A stretch of 64,000 nucleotides of DNA from Leptobrachium leishanense (Eukaryota; Chordata; Amphibia; Anura; Megophryidae). The DNA lies in assembly GCA_009667805.1 (NCBI GenBank), contig CM019067.1:160847049-160911048 (forward strand). Reading direction: 5' to 3'. The translations under genes and the position numbers were made by a program. Under the pieces are notes generated by a model that saw only the letters and a list, made by a program, of their open reading frames with translations, was not told the origin of the DNA and did not search any database. Below are positions 36,740-48,752 of the stretch, in pieces (the first letter of the stretch is position 1; each line of letters starts with the position of its first letter).

Positions 36740-37849
36740 GCTATTCCTTTCCGTTTAAGATCTCTAAATAATAACCGTCACTTTCGTGGTGAATTCAACC
36801 CCTTAACATTCAAAGATAAAAATTTTGTGCCTGGTACCATGATAGAAAAAATACATTGCCAAACATTTTAATGAAAAGCATACTCACACATATACATAAA
36901 CGATAGAAAAAAGGCCGGGCCGGGCCAAAAAAAATAAATAAATATGTATTTTGGGTAATTGAGTGCTTGTCCATATGCCATAGACTCCCAATTCTTAGAA
37001 ATAGTGGCTTAAAACAGAACCAGCTGATAATTCATAGCGCAACGAATATCATATAAATGTAGGGAAGCAGATTTATAACTACTCACCCAGATAAAGCCTA
37101 TACTTGGCTCTATATTATCCACCTGGGCATTGTAAATGCCAGGCACAACGGTAAAGCCCATACATGATGTCTTGACCGGTAGGACTATCCAATTAGAGAA
37201 GTTGGAACCATAAAGGTATGTTAAACAAGAATTTAGTAGCAAAAACAGTGGTCATAAAATCAGTAAAAACAAAAATATGTATGCAAAATAAGAAAGTGTG
37301 TGTGGTAGAAACCTTAAAGTCCTCTGCTGTGCTTTAAATAGTCCACCTTGGGTAAAGTCCACATCTATTCCACGCGGAATACGCTGAATCCTTCCATCTC
37401 ATGGTGATGACGATAGCACCTCCGATGATGCGGAAAGTGCTTCCCATACATCACGTCTGGATGACATGGACAGTGTTGTGGCCGATATCTCAGGACATTG
37501 CTTTCCTTCCACCTTGTACGCTTGCGCTCTGCTCTCTGTATCCTCCTTGTGGCTTCCGTTTGTTTCATTCTTGAAGCACATAGAATGAACACGTGTATAT
37601 TATTCATCAGAGGCTTCTTTTTTATAGATTAGTATGGGGAAATGTCAATGGTCAAGTGATGGCTAGATGATGCAGTCAGAGCAACTTGAAAACGACAAGT
37701 CTTGTGAGGTTTTACCAATATGCTGTGATAAGTGTCTACCATGGCACTCAATGCTTACTGATGCACGTAGGAGCTATTGTAGCTCAAACTACAGAAAAAT
37801 TGAATACCGACCATGACAGAAATGTGTCAGAACACACTTAACACAAACC
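36740..37849. other. No gene recognised
   Basis: A/T-rich sequence with a GC-richer block (37370-37560). The short frames there have no recognisable family features. Confidence 0.35.
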
Positions 37850-38200
37850 ACCACATAGATGTTGTTGCAGACCATGAACACCTTCATGACAATGGTGTAA
37901 CCTGATGGCAGTGACCTCTTTCGGCAGGATAATGCAACCTGCCACACTATAAAAACGGCTCACGAATGGCTTTGGTGACATGACAAAGATTTCAAGGTGT
38001 TTCTTTGGTCTCCAAATTCCCCAGATCTCAATCCTGTTGAGCATCTGCGGATGCGTTTGAACATCAAATTTGATTCATGGAGGCCCCACTTCACACCAGG
38101 CAGGACTTAAAGGATCTGTTGTAATATTTAGGTGTCAGATACTACAGAACACATTCAGAGTCTTGTGGATTCCATACATAGATGTATTAGAGCTGTTTTA
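37850..38200 (+). pseudogene. Tc1/mariner transposase relic
   Basis: One frame, with several stops, keeps the end of a DDE transposase: RQDNATCHTIKTAHEWL with the second Asp, and SPNSPDLNPVEHLR with the third acidic residue, then LVDSIH. It differs clearly from the two Tc1 elements above and is much older. No terminal repeats were found. Confidence 0.7.
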
Positions 38201-38299
38201 TGTTTCCGTTTGTATACACATACATACAAAACAATGAAAAAATCCAATAAATAAGTTGGCAAAATATACACAGGTAATAGCATACAGTAATTATAACAT

Positions 38300-38454
38300 T
38301 TTTTAGAAGAGAGAGACACACTCCAGAGCGCAAACCTGTACCTAATGAAAGAGTGGGAGGAGAGGTCTTTTCTCTCTAAAAGAAAAGACCTCTCCTCCCA
38401 CTATTTCATTAGGTACAGGTTTGTGCTCTGGAGTGTGTCTCTCTCTTCTAAAAA
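38300..38454. repeat. 155-bp palindrome
   Basis: Arms of about 72 bases (TTTTTAGAAGAGAGAGACAC... and inverse) with two mismatches and a loop of about 10 bases. The right side is followed by about 100 bases (to 38560) without a mirror copy. Confidence 0.85.
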
Positions 38455-39860
38455 TTTTTATTACAGACAGAGTGTTTTGGGGTTTTGACTCTGTCAACCC
38501 ACTCATCACAGAGCTGCACCCAAAAGGTACCTTCACCACCTCACCCAGCGCTCCATATATACAGTAGGTATTGTGAAACCTTTTCTTGAGTAATTACTGT
38601 ATAACATTGTTATCGTTGAAGAAATTAATTATGTTGATTAGATTTCAATTTAATCATTCTTACTCTGTGCATTTTAAATGGATTTATTAACTTGCATAAT
38701 ATCTTGGATGTATCACAGCAACCCTTCAGCAATTAATGAATTAAAGCTCCCCATTCACTTAGTATGATATATTGAACCTGCAATACAAGTGGAACAACTC
38801 AAGCATATCACACCCTCTCAATGCCTAAAGACTTTATTATTATTATTTAAGATTTCATTTTAAATAGTCTTCCAAGGTTAGTCTCTATGGCAATACAAGA
38901 GTCACAAAATAGAATGTTCTGTAAATATGCAGTCCTGGTGCTTTCAAAAGATATTTGAAGGTTATGTAATAATGAGGAAAAGAATAAATAACAAAAGAAT
39001 GGGAGAAAGTTAAGAATTCATATTTCCAATATTTCTGTCAAATATAGGCTGTGAAAAAGTTTTATCAGACTGGTTGACTTTTCATGGAAAATACTAATCT
39101 TAAAATCTAAGTACAATATTAAAAAATCAAAGTAAAGATTTGTTTATCATAATAATATTAATAACATTACTAATTACAGTCATTTTAAGCATAAATTAGG
39201 GTAGACTTCCTGTAGGTGGGTCAAATAGCATGACCACTTTTTAGACCATTCTCCACGCACCGCTCCTTAAACCCTAATCACTGACATTTTATCACTTGTT
39301 ATCAATCATCCGAAACAAGTGTGAAAGAGCCAGTACTAATCAATTTCACATCGGTGTGGTTTTTGACCAAACCATCACTGGAGTCCTTATTCTCCCCCTC
39401 CTGCAAAAACAACTTCTCACTTTCTAGGCCTACATAACTCAAATGCCAAGCACTAATTACCTATAATCCACCTGTTTCCACCCATTCCCCACCTATTCCA
39501 ACCTCATTGCCTGCCCCCCTAGAGACAATGGTTTCACAAGAAAACAGGTAAAACTGGTTCTGCGTCAGGGTCTGAAAAGGTTATTCCTTTGTTTGAAAGA
39601 CCCCTTTCAGTGCTGGGAAAAAGGCATTTATTCCAGGAATAAAATAGTGGCATCTGTAACCTATGTAACCTATAACTTAGTCAGTCATGAGCAATAGCAC
39701 TAATATTTAATGTCCATAACAGGCTTTTAAAAAAAATGTGTGAATTTAGACACTTTGAAAAAGTTGTTTTGAAGGCAAAAATGCTCCAAGCTTGCATAAT
39801 TTTTGTAATGTGACTTACCAACATACTCACGTAGATTTTTCGATGATGCTTGTATCAGAA
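38455..39860. other. No gene recognised
   Basis: Mostly A/T-rich, unique-looking sequence. Confidence 0.4.
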
Positions 39861-39864
39861 TTAA

Positions 39865-40674
39865 ACACTTAAGGACCACTGACGTACATAGTACGTCCTG
39901 GGGGAAATTCCCCTTAAGGACCAAGAATGTACTATGTATGTCATGGAACTTTATCCCCCTCCCTTCTTATATTCACTTCTCTGGCTGGGGTCCCATGCCG
40001 GAATGACTTCTCTGAAGTCTGCCTGATGTTTTTATGGTCCCCAGCCGCCGCGATGATGTCAACGCCGTGCACAATGATGTCATTTTCAGGCCCCCGGTGC
40101 CTGCAGATGGGAACATGAATGGGGAGAGGGGGTTCTTTGGACCACTCCCCCCTCCCCAATGGCTGGAGCTACAAAAAAAGGTACTGCTGGAGAGGGCAGA
40201 GTCTGCCCTTTTCAGCGGTACCTCTCTTTGACCCCTTAGGTGCTGGATCGTGATTCGTACCCAGAAGCGGCTGACATCGTGGATATCAGCCAAGCCTCCA
40301 GGTCACCCCCCACCCAGTGATGTCATCATCATAGGTGCGATGGCGTCAGTCGGCCAGTTAACCCCTAGTTGCCAAGTGGAGCTAGGGTGACCTTTTGGAT
40401 CCCTGCTTCTCCCGATTCGTAGCAGCTAGAAGGTCATGTTTAGTATAATTGGAAAGGCCTGATCATGGCCTTTCCAATGTTATGTAACAGGACCAGGTTT
40501 GGTGTGAAAATGAAAAAAGAAAATTTAAGAAACTAAATTTATGAAATAAAAAAGTGTTATTTTTTTAAAAAATCACCTAGGGGTATAATAACATAGGACT
40601 TCAAATCACGTTTAAACATGATGAGCATAATCCGGTCAAAATGAGCTCAGCACACAGAGGTGAAATTGAAGGAG
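39865..40674. mobile_element. TTAA-flanked non-autonomous element
   Basis: TTAA lies at 39861-39864 and 40675-40678. The left end (ACACTTAAGGACC) and the inverse of the right end (CTCCTTCAATTT) are decayed forms of the CCCCTTAAGG terminus seen at 61197-62277. Interior words (GCTGACATCGTGGATATCAG, CGTTTAAACATGATGAGC) are shared with the other copies. Non-coding. Confidence 0.65.
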
Positions 40675-40678
40675 TTAA

Positions 40679-42128
40679 AAAGCAAAAACATGTAAAAATT
40701 GTGTATTTCTTATTTCAGGACAGAATTTTAAAACTATTTAGCCGTGGCATTTTTTGGCGGCTGTAGATTTTGGGGATTACAATTAGAAAAAGTGTGGTTT
40801 TTTCATCATATTTCATAATTGTTTTTAGAATAAATTATACAATATGATGGAAATAATGGTACCTTTATAAAATCCCTTTAATGGCGAGAAAAACTATATA
40901 CAATATGTGTGGGTTCCATAAACGAGTAAGAGGAAAATTAGACCTAAACACAAACAGCGCAGAAATGCAAAAACAGCAGTGGGCACTTTCGGTCTGACAA
41001 TGGCAAAATAGCCTGGTCTCTGTGGGGTTAAAGAGATACTAGCACCAAAAAAAATAAAATGCCCTACTGTTTATTTTATGTTACTGATATCTTCAAATTC
41101 AAACTATATCAAATTCAAACTCCTTATATGCTTAGAAAAGCATTTTTTTACAGTTTTTAAATCTGTAACCTTCAGTGGCCAAATATACATTGAGCTCTTA
41201 ATTTATATAATTTCTTAAAAGTAAATCTTTTAGTGAATGAACCTTATCCTGTTCATCCTGTTTGCACTAATAAGAATGGATTAAACTCTTTAACTGTCCA
41301 CTTTATTAAACAGTATTCGTAATTTATGTTAGTTTAACAAATTCTGGCAAATAGGAAATCTAATTGCTTGAAAGTGCATAACCCATCACTATCAAATACT
41401 TTTTAAAATTCAGATAGCAATTACAATGAGGAATGAAAGCCTAAATGATTTTCTTGTAATTATAGTTCTACCGTTATAATTGTTTTGCACTGGAAAAACA
41501 ATTAAAATTTGAAATTATAATTATAAGTGTGTTTGATCTTCCATAAACACAAAATTGCTGAACATAAAAACTATGTCCAATGAATTACTGTATATGTTCA
41601 CTCCAACTCTTCCAACTGTAAAGGTTTTCTACTATCTATGTATATTATCAAAAGATGTATTTAATTTTGAACAAAGCACAGAGTCTGACAACACGTATAG
41701 CATAAAAATGATGCGTATCTAATCACAAACAGTAATTTATGTGTTATATTTAAAAAGCAACCAATATTCTCTAGTTGCTTATCGCACTCGAATACATGAT
41801 TTATGTTGTGTCAATCCACAAGCACATTAATTCTAGGGCAAAAAAGGGGTGTACATGAAGCCAACACCAGCAGCAACCTTTCAGCCCCGCCGGGCCTTTA
41901 TCAAGATGTTTCATCTGTACACAGAGGATTGTTGAGTATTTTATATACAACCGGATTCAGTCAACTTAAGACAGTGTGCATCATGCTGTGGATCCTCCCC
42001 TACTATGGTGCCTTTTTCTACTTCTTATGGAGACGTCAGACTGTATGTGTTAGTGTGTCCAAGAAACCAAGAAGTACCAGCATTCACGGGGTCTGCTGAA
42101 GTGTCTTTATATTAGATGGTTTTGACAC
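40679..42128. other. No gene; A/T-rich, one hammerhead-like relic
   Basis: No coding sequence recognised. At about 41874-41912 the minus strand reads CUUGAUAAAGG, GCCCGGCGGGGC, UGAAAGGUUGC, an arrangement like a decayed hammerhead core with stem II and GAAA. Confidence 0.3.
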
Positions 42129-42131
42129 TAG

Positions 42132-43041
42132 CAGGGTTATTCAAAGAGAATCGAAAAGTCACCGCACGTTTGGTGACTTTTTGTTTTCTTGAATCCGGTG
42201 CAATTCGGCGATCCCATTTCGGCAACCATGCGGTGTATTCAGCAAGCACCACAGGGCCGTCGTAGTGCAGGGAAAAGTCGCCGCAAACCCGCCAAACAGT
42301 CACCGCAAAACCCGGCAAAGGCACACCGAAACCTGCAAAAACATCTGGATTAACCCCGCCGAACACGCTGGAGAAACCCGAGCAGGAGCCGATCAGAGTG
42401 CAGAGCAGCTGCGGGAAAAACCCGACACCGCAGACGAAAGGAGTGAAAAACAAAAAAAAAACATTTGCTTGAATGTTTGAAAAGTGAAACACTGTTTGCA
42501 AAGAAACTACAGAACGAAAATGTCTGAAATTTACATATAAGATCCAATTAATGATAATAAAAAGGGCTGTTACAGAAAAAACGATTTAAAAAAAAACAGA
42601 AATTTTTTTCGCCAAAAAATCCCGAAAAATGACTAAAAGATCCTAAAAAAAATCAAAAAATAATAAAGAACCTTTTTACTGCAGAATATTATAATAAACG
42701 ATTTATTAGATATTGAATTAAAACAGGAATATTTTTAACATTGAAGCCTATGGGATTCGTGTGAATTAACCTGTCAAATTAAACCACCGAACAGCAGGGC
42801 ATTTCGGCAACTTTTCCCTGCTGGTTTTTGTTCTCTGAATAGACGAAGCATTGCTTCTCTATGGGGATTTCACTGCCCTCGAACAGGCAACGAACAGGCA
42901 CCATATGAGCAGGCAATTCGTCAACATTTGGCGAACTGCCTGCTCTCAGAATAGCCGAATGGCCAGGAAAGGTAACCGTATGCTGAATTTCACTGTTCGG
43001 TTACCTATCGGCCACAATTCGGAGCTCTTTGAATAACCCTG
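42132..43041 (-). mobile_element. GGGTTATTC-family MITE, full length (910 bp)
   Basis: It starts CAGGGTTATTCAAAGAG and ends CTCTTTGAATAACCCTG, with TAG on both sides (42129-42131, 43042-43044). The order of internal blocks is the reverse of 52242-53137. No transposase. Superfamily uncertain: hAT-like CAGGG start but 3-bp rather than 8-bp duplications. Confidence 0.8.
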
Positions 43042-43567
43042 TAGGATACCAGCAATGTTTCAGCCTACTGGCTTACGTCAAGCTGCAAGTGTGTTAGTGT
43101 GTGTGACAGTGACTGTGTTCTTGACATTATCAATGTTTCTGCCAGCAGTGTCTGTGACACTGTCCATATGTATGTCAGTATCTTGTCAGTGTGTCTTTGG
43201 GTTATGATAGGACTTGGTGTCTGGTAAGAGCCTCAGTGCTTGGGACACTCATGATGGGTTAGTAAATGATGGACCTATTTTTGTTAATAATCCTGCTAAT
43301 TTGTTTAAATTCAGGTATGACCCAGAGAAATGTAACAGTATTCTAATTGAAAGACAATGAATACAGCAGACAGCTGGTGATATAAGAGTAGAGGAACAAT
43401 TATCTTATGCAGAGAGCCAATGCAGGATGTAGTCATCAGGAACCATGCCGGTTAAGAGGCTGACAGCATGAGCTTCTGAGGGCGGAGATGGTATACAGGA
43501 AAGGTGACATGAAACTTGCAGGATGGTGATTGGAGACTCTAATGGTGCAGGTAAATAGGTGTAGTGG
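43042..43567. other. No gene recognised
   Basis: Unique-looking sequence with GTGTGTTAGTGTG-type simple runs near 43090. Confidence 0.4.
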
Positions 43568-43575
43568 TGTACGAT
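43568..43575. repeat. 8-bp target duplication, left copy
   Basis: TGTACGAT, identical to 48327-48334, on either side of the hAT-type element. Confidence 0.85.
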
Positions 43576-43629
43576 TAGGGATGAGACGAACACCCCCGAG
43601 TTCGGTTCGCATTCGAACTCGAACTTTTC

Positions 43630-43992
43630 AAAAGGCAATGCCCGGAGATCGCCTGGAAGGGAGGGGGCGGATCCGTTCGGATCCCTCTCCCTCCTGATCG
43701 GGAGGTCCCACAAAAGAAAGACAGGCACCGCTTAAAAGGAGAGAGTTTCCCCTTTTAAGCGGTGCCTGTCTTTAACCCCTTAGGCACCGGGTCGCACTTT
43801 GGCGCCTTGCAGCGTCGAAGTGCGGCCTAGCTTCAGTGGGGGCCGCCATCTTGGATGGCGGCTCCACCCCCGGGTCCCCCTCACTGCCTGACGTCCTCAC
43901 GCATAGCGTGATGACGTCAAATAGCCGGGGAACCCCTAGCTGCCCGTAATCCCCTGGTGGAGATAGGGGGTTCATTTGAGGGTTCACAGAGA
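43630..43992. repeat. TTAA-family piece, left of the array
   Basis: GGATCCGTTCGGATCC, TTAACCCCTTAGGCACC, CCATCTTGGATGGCGG and GACGTCCTCACGCATAGCG follow the interior of the TTAA elements. The part 43800-43980 is repeated at 47567-47740. Confidence 0.75.
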
Positions 43993-46900
43993 TGCTGTGA
44001 GGCTGTGTATAGAGATGCTGATGGGGTTGTGTATAGAGATGCTGTGAGGCTGTGTATAGAGATGCTGTGAGGTTGTGTATAGAGATGCTGTGAGGCTGTG
44101 TATAGAGATGCTGTGAGGCTGTGTTTAGAGATGCTGATGGGGTTTTGTATAGAGATGCCGTGTATAGAGATGCCGTGTATAGAGATGCTGATGGGGTTGT
44201 GTATAGAGATGCTGTGAGGCTGTGTATAGAGATGCTGTGTGGCTTTGTATAGAGATGCTGTGTATAGAGATGCTGATGGGGTTGTGTATAGAGATGCTGT
44301 TTGTATATAGAGATGCTGATGGGGTTGTGTATAGAGATGCTGATGGGGTTGTGTATAGAGATGCTGAGTATAGAGATGCTGTGAGGCTGTGTATAGAGAT
44401 GCTGATGGGGTTGTGTATAGAGATGCTGTGAGGCTGTGTATAGAGATGCTGGGAGGTTGTGTATAGAGATGCTGTTTGTGTATAAAGATGCTGATGGGGT
44501 TGTGTATAGAGATGCTGTGTATAGAGATGCTGTGAGGCTGTGTATAGAGATGCTGTGTATAGAGATGCTGATGGGGTTGTGTATAGAGATGCTGTTTGTG
44601 TATAGAGATGCTGATGGGGTTGTGTATAGAGATGCTGTGAGGCTGTGTATAGAGATGCTGATGGGGTTGTGTATAGAGATGCTGTGTATAGAGATGCTGA
44701 TGGGGTTGTGTATAGAGATGCTGTGTATAGAGATGCTGTGAGGCTGTGTATAGAGATGCTGTGAGGTTGTGTGTATAGATATGCTGATGGGATTGTGTAT
44801 AGAGATGCTGTGAGGCTGTGTTTAGAGATTCTGATGGGGTTGTGTATAGAGATGCTGTGTATAGAGATGCTGATGGGGCTGTGTATAGAGATGTTGTGAG
44901 GTTGTGTATATAGATGCTGTCAGGCTGTGTAATAGAGATGCTGTGTGGCTTTGTATAGAGATGCTGTGTATAGAGATGCTGATGGGGTTGTGTATTAGAG
45001 ATGCTGTTTGTATATAGAGATGCTGATGGGGTTGTGTATAGAGATGCTGATGGGGTTGTGTATAGAGATGCTGAGTATAGAGATGCTGTGAGGCTGTGTA
45101 TAGAGGATGCTGATGGGGTTGTGTATAGAGATGCTGTGAGGCTGTGTATAGAGATGCTGGGAGGTTGTGTATAGAGATGCTGTTTTGTGTAATAAAGATG
45201 CTGATGGGGTTGTGTATAGAGATGCTGTGTATAGAGATGCTGTGAGGCTGTGTATAGAGATGCTGTGTATAGAGATGCTGATGGGGTTGTGTATAGAGAT
45301 GCTGTTTGTGTATAGAGATGCTGATGGGGTTGTGTATAGAGATGCTGTGAGGCTGTGTATAGAGATGCTGATGGGGTTGTGTATAGAGATGCTGTGTATA
45401 GAGATGCTGATGGGGTTGTGTATAGAGATGCTGTGTATAGAGATGCTGTGAGGCTGTGTATAGAGATGCTGTGAGGTTGTGTATAGATATGCTGATGGGA
45501 TTGTGTATAGAGATGCTGTGAGGCTGTGTTTAGAGATTCTGATGGGGTTGTGTATAGAGATGCTGTGTATAGAGATGCTGATGGGGCTGTGTATAGAGAT
45601 GTTGTGAGGTTGTGTATATAGATGCTGTGAGGCTGTGTATAGAGATGCTGTGTGGCTGTGTATAGAGATGCTGTGTATAGAGATGCTGATGGGGTTGTGT
45701 ATAGAGATGCTGTTTGTATATAGAGATGCTGTGTATAGAGATGCTGATGGGGCTGTGTATAGAGATGCTTTGAGGCTGTGTATAGAGATGATGTGAGGCT
45801 GTGTATAGAGATGCTGATGGGGTTGTGTATAGAGATGCTGTGAGGTTGTGTATATAGATGCTGTGAGGCTGTATATAGAGATGCTGTGTGGCTGTTTATA
45901 GAGATGCTGTGTATAGAGATGCTGATGGGGTTGTGTATAGAGATGTTGTTTGTATATAGAGATGCTGATGGGGTTGTGTATAGAGATGATGTTTGTGTAT
46001 AGAGATGCTGATGGGGTTGTGTATAGAGATGCTGTTTGTGTATAGAGATGCTGATGGGGTTGTGTATAGAGATGCTGAGTATAGAGATGCTGTGAGACTG
46101 TGTATAGAGATGATGTGAGGCTGTGTATAGATATGCTAATGGGGTTGTGTATAGAGATACCGTGAGGCTGTGTATAGAGATGCTGGGAGGTTATGTATAG
46201 AGATGCTGTTTGTGTATAGAGATGCTGTTTGTGTATAGAGATGCTGATGGGGTTGTGTATAGAGATGCTGTGTATAGAGATGCTGACGGGGTTGTGTATA
46301 GAGATGCTGTGAGGCTGTGTATAGAGATGCTGTGTATAGAGATGCTGTAAGGCTGTGTATAGAGATGCTGACGGGGTTGTGTATAGAGATGCCGTGAGGC
46401 TGTGTATAGAGATGCTGGGAGGTTGTGTATAGAGATGCTGTTTGTGTATAGAGATGCTGTTTGTGTATAGAGATGCTGATGGGGTTGTGTATAGAGATGC
46501 TGTAAGGCTGTGTATAGAGATGCTGATGGGGTTGTGTATAGAGATGCTGTCTGTGTATAGAGATGCTGATGGGGTTGTGTATAGAGATGCTGTGTATAGA
46601 GATGCTGTGAGGCTGTGTATAGAGATGCTGTTTGTGTATAGAGATGCTGATCTGGTTGTGTATAGAGATGCTGATGGGGTTGTGTATAGAGATGCTGATG
46701 GGGTTGTGTATAGAGATGCTGTTTGTGTATAGAGATGCTGATGGGGTTGTGTATAGAGATGCTGTGTATAGAGATGCTGTGAGGCTGTGTATGGAGATGC
46801 TGATGGGGTTGTGTATAGAGATGCTGTGAGGCTGTGTATAGAGATGCTGTGAGGTTGTGTATAGAGCTGCTGATGCTGTTTGTGTATAGAGATGCTGTTT

Positions 46901-47566
46901 GTGTATAAGATGCTGATGGGGTTGTGTATAGAGATGCTGTGTATAGAGATGCTGTGAGGCTGTGTATAGAGATGCTGATGGGGTTGTGTATAGAGATGCT
47001 GTGAGGTTGTGTATAGAGATGCTGTGAGGCTGTGTATAGAGATGCTGTGTATAGAGATGCTGTGAGGCTGTGTATAGAGATGCTGATGGGGTTGTGTATA
47101 GAGATGCTGATGGGGTTGTGTATAGAGATGCTGTTTGTGTATGGAGATGATGATGGGGTTGTGTATAGAGATGCTGTTTGTGTATAGAGATGCTGATGGG
47201 GTTGTGTATAGAGATGCTGTGAGGTTGTGTATAGAGATGCTGTGTATAGAGATCCTGATGGGGTTGTGTATAGAGATGCTGTGAGGTTGTGTTTAGAGAT
47301 GCTGTGAGGCTGTGTATAGAGATGCGGTGAGGTTGTGTATAGAGATGCTGTGTATAGAGATGCTGTGTATAGAGATGCTGATGGGGTTGTGTATAGAGAT
47401 GCTGTGAGGTTGTGTATAGAGATGCTGATGGGATTGTGTATAGAGATGCTGTGAGGCTGTGTTTAGAGATGCTGATGTGGTTGTGTATAGAGATGCTGTG
47501 AGGTTGTGTATAGAGATGCTGTGAGGCGGTGTATAGAGATGCTGATGGGGTTGTGTATAGAGATGC
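43993..47566. repeat. Minisatellite, 23/24-bp units with 13-bp short forms
   Basis: Units read GTGTATAGAGATGCTGATGG plus GGTT (24), GTGTATAGAGATGCTGTGAG plus GCT (23), and a shorter GTATAGAGATGCT (13). About 44236-44890 recurs at 44942-45598, a higher-order period near 707 bases. The plus-strand units lack stops in some frames and give false repetitive ORFs. Confidence 0.97.
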
Positions 47567-47857
47567 CTTGCGGCGCCGAAGTCCGGCCTAGCTCCAGTGG
47601 GGGCCACCATCTTGGATGGCGGCTCTTCCCCCGGGTCCCCCCTCACTGCCTGACGTCCTCACGCATAGCGTGATGACGTCAGATAGCCGGGGAACTCCTA
47701 GCTGCCCGGAATCCCCTGGTGGAGATAGGGGGGTCATTTGAACCCCGATATCTCCAGAACCGTGGCAGCTAGGGGGTCATGGAGGGTGTCAATCGAAATG
47801 TGGCTTCAAATCGCGTTTAAACATGATGAGCGAAAGCTGTAAAAATGAGCTAAGGGG
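47567..47857. repeat. TTAA-family piece, right of the array, with terminus
   Basis: The first 175 bases duplicate 43800-43980 with a few changes. It continues with CGTTTAAACATGATGAGC and ends AAGGGG followed by TTAA (47858-47861), the normal right end of the family. Confidence 0.8.
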
Positions 47858-48326
47858 TTAAACAGTATATCAGAGGAAGATTTAGTAGAGAAATGAACAC
47901 TTCTCAGAAGCACAGGTGTTGTTTGATACATGTTCAGATCAGGAGACACCACACCCTCACCAGACATGTATCAAATTCATCAGACCAGACTAATTAAAAG
48001 CACATGTTATTTCCAAACACTAATTAAACACCTCTTGTTTACACCTTTTGAGAACACAGGTCATTTAGAGGTGAGAATCTTTGCACGTAGACATTATTTG
48101 TTAATTCAATATCTAATAAACCGTTGCTTATAATATTCTGCAGTAAAGAGTCTCTTTATTTCTAGATTTTGTAGTATTTTTTAAGCATTTTTTATACTCT
48201 TTTCAAAAAAAACATTTTTTTTCGTACTCGAACCGAACACGCCAAAAAGTTCGAAGTTTGCAAATTTGCGAACGGCCAAAGTTCGAATCGAACTCCGAAC
48301 TGATCGAACCGAACAGCTCATCCCTT

Positions 48327-48334
48327 TGTACGAT
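48327..48334. repeat. 8-bp target duplication, right copy
   Basis: TGTACGAT, identical to 43568-43575. Confidence 0.85.
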
Positions 48335-48744
48335 AGCAAAAGGTAGTCAGGAATCTTGAAGGCTAGCAGGCTGGAGATTATGTTGCAGCAAGCAGGTATA
48401 TGCAGATACAGGAAGGTATGAAATATTCTGCAAACTGCAGGGTGTAGGCTGTTTGTGAGACAGCAGGGTGTAGAGTTATGAAAGACAGGAACAAGAAGAT
48501 TTGTGTCCAGAAATTGTGAAGCACAGCAATTCACATCACAACTAGAATGGAGAACCACTAAGCAAAGCATGGATCTTACTTAAGTAGAGGTCTTGCTCAG
48601 GAGGTTCTCAGGTTGTGGATCCAATCTGATATTATAGTGGCAGCAGCTGTGTATCTTGCAGGTGCTCTATAAGAAAAGTTACTTTTGAAGGTCTTATTTT
48701 TATTTTGTGTCTTTGTCAGTGTCTTTCAGTGTCCTTATCCTGTC
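48335..48744. other. No gene recognised
   Basis: Unique-looking sequence continuing that left of 43568. Confidence 0.4.
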
Positions 48745-48752
48745 TTTGTCCG

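Larger units (their letters stand above)
43576..48326. mobile_element. hAT-type non-autonomous element, 4.75 kb, minisatellite-expanded
   Basis: The ends are TAGGGATGAG and CTCATCCCTT, followed inward by TTCGGTTCG and CGAACCGAA words. Exact 8-bp target duplications (TGTACGAT) flank it, as for hAT transposons. No transposase is present. The interior holds a captured piece of the TTAA family (about 43630-47857), two direct copies of a segment of about 190 bases, and between them a 3.6-kb minisatellite. The right part (48085-48190) also contains words of the GGGTTATTC MITE family (TTAATTCAATATCTAATAAA). Confidence 0.8.

Noticed and set aside
44222..46829. Plus frames rich in CIEML and VYRDADGV repeats
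   Set aside because: Stop-free minisatellite units, not coding.
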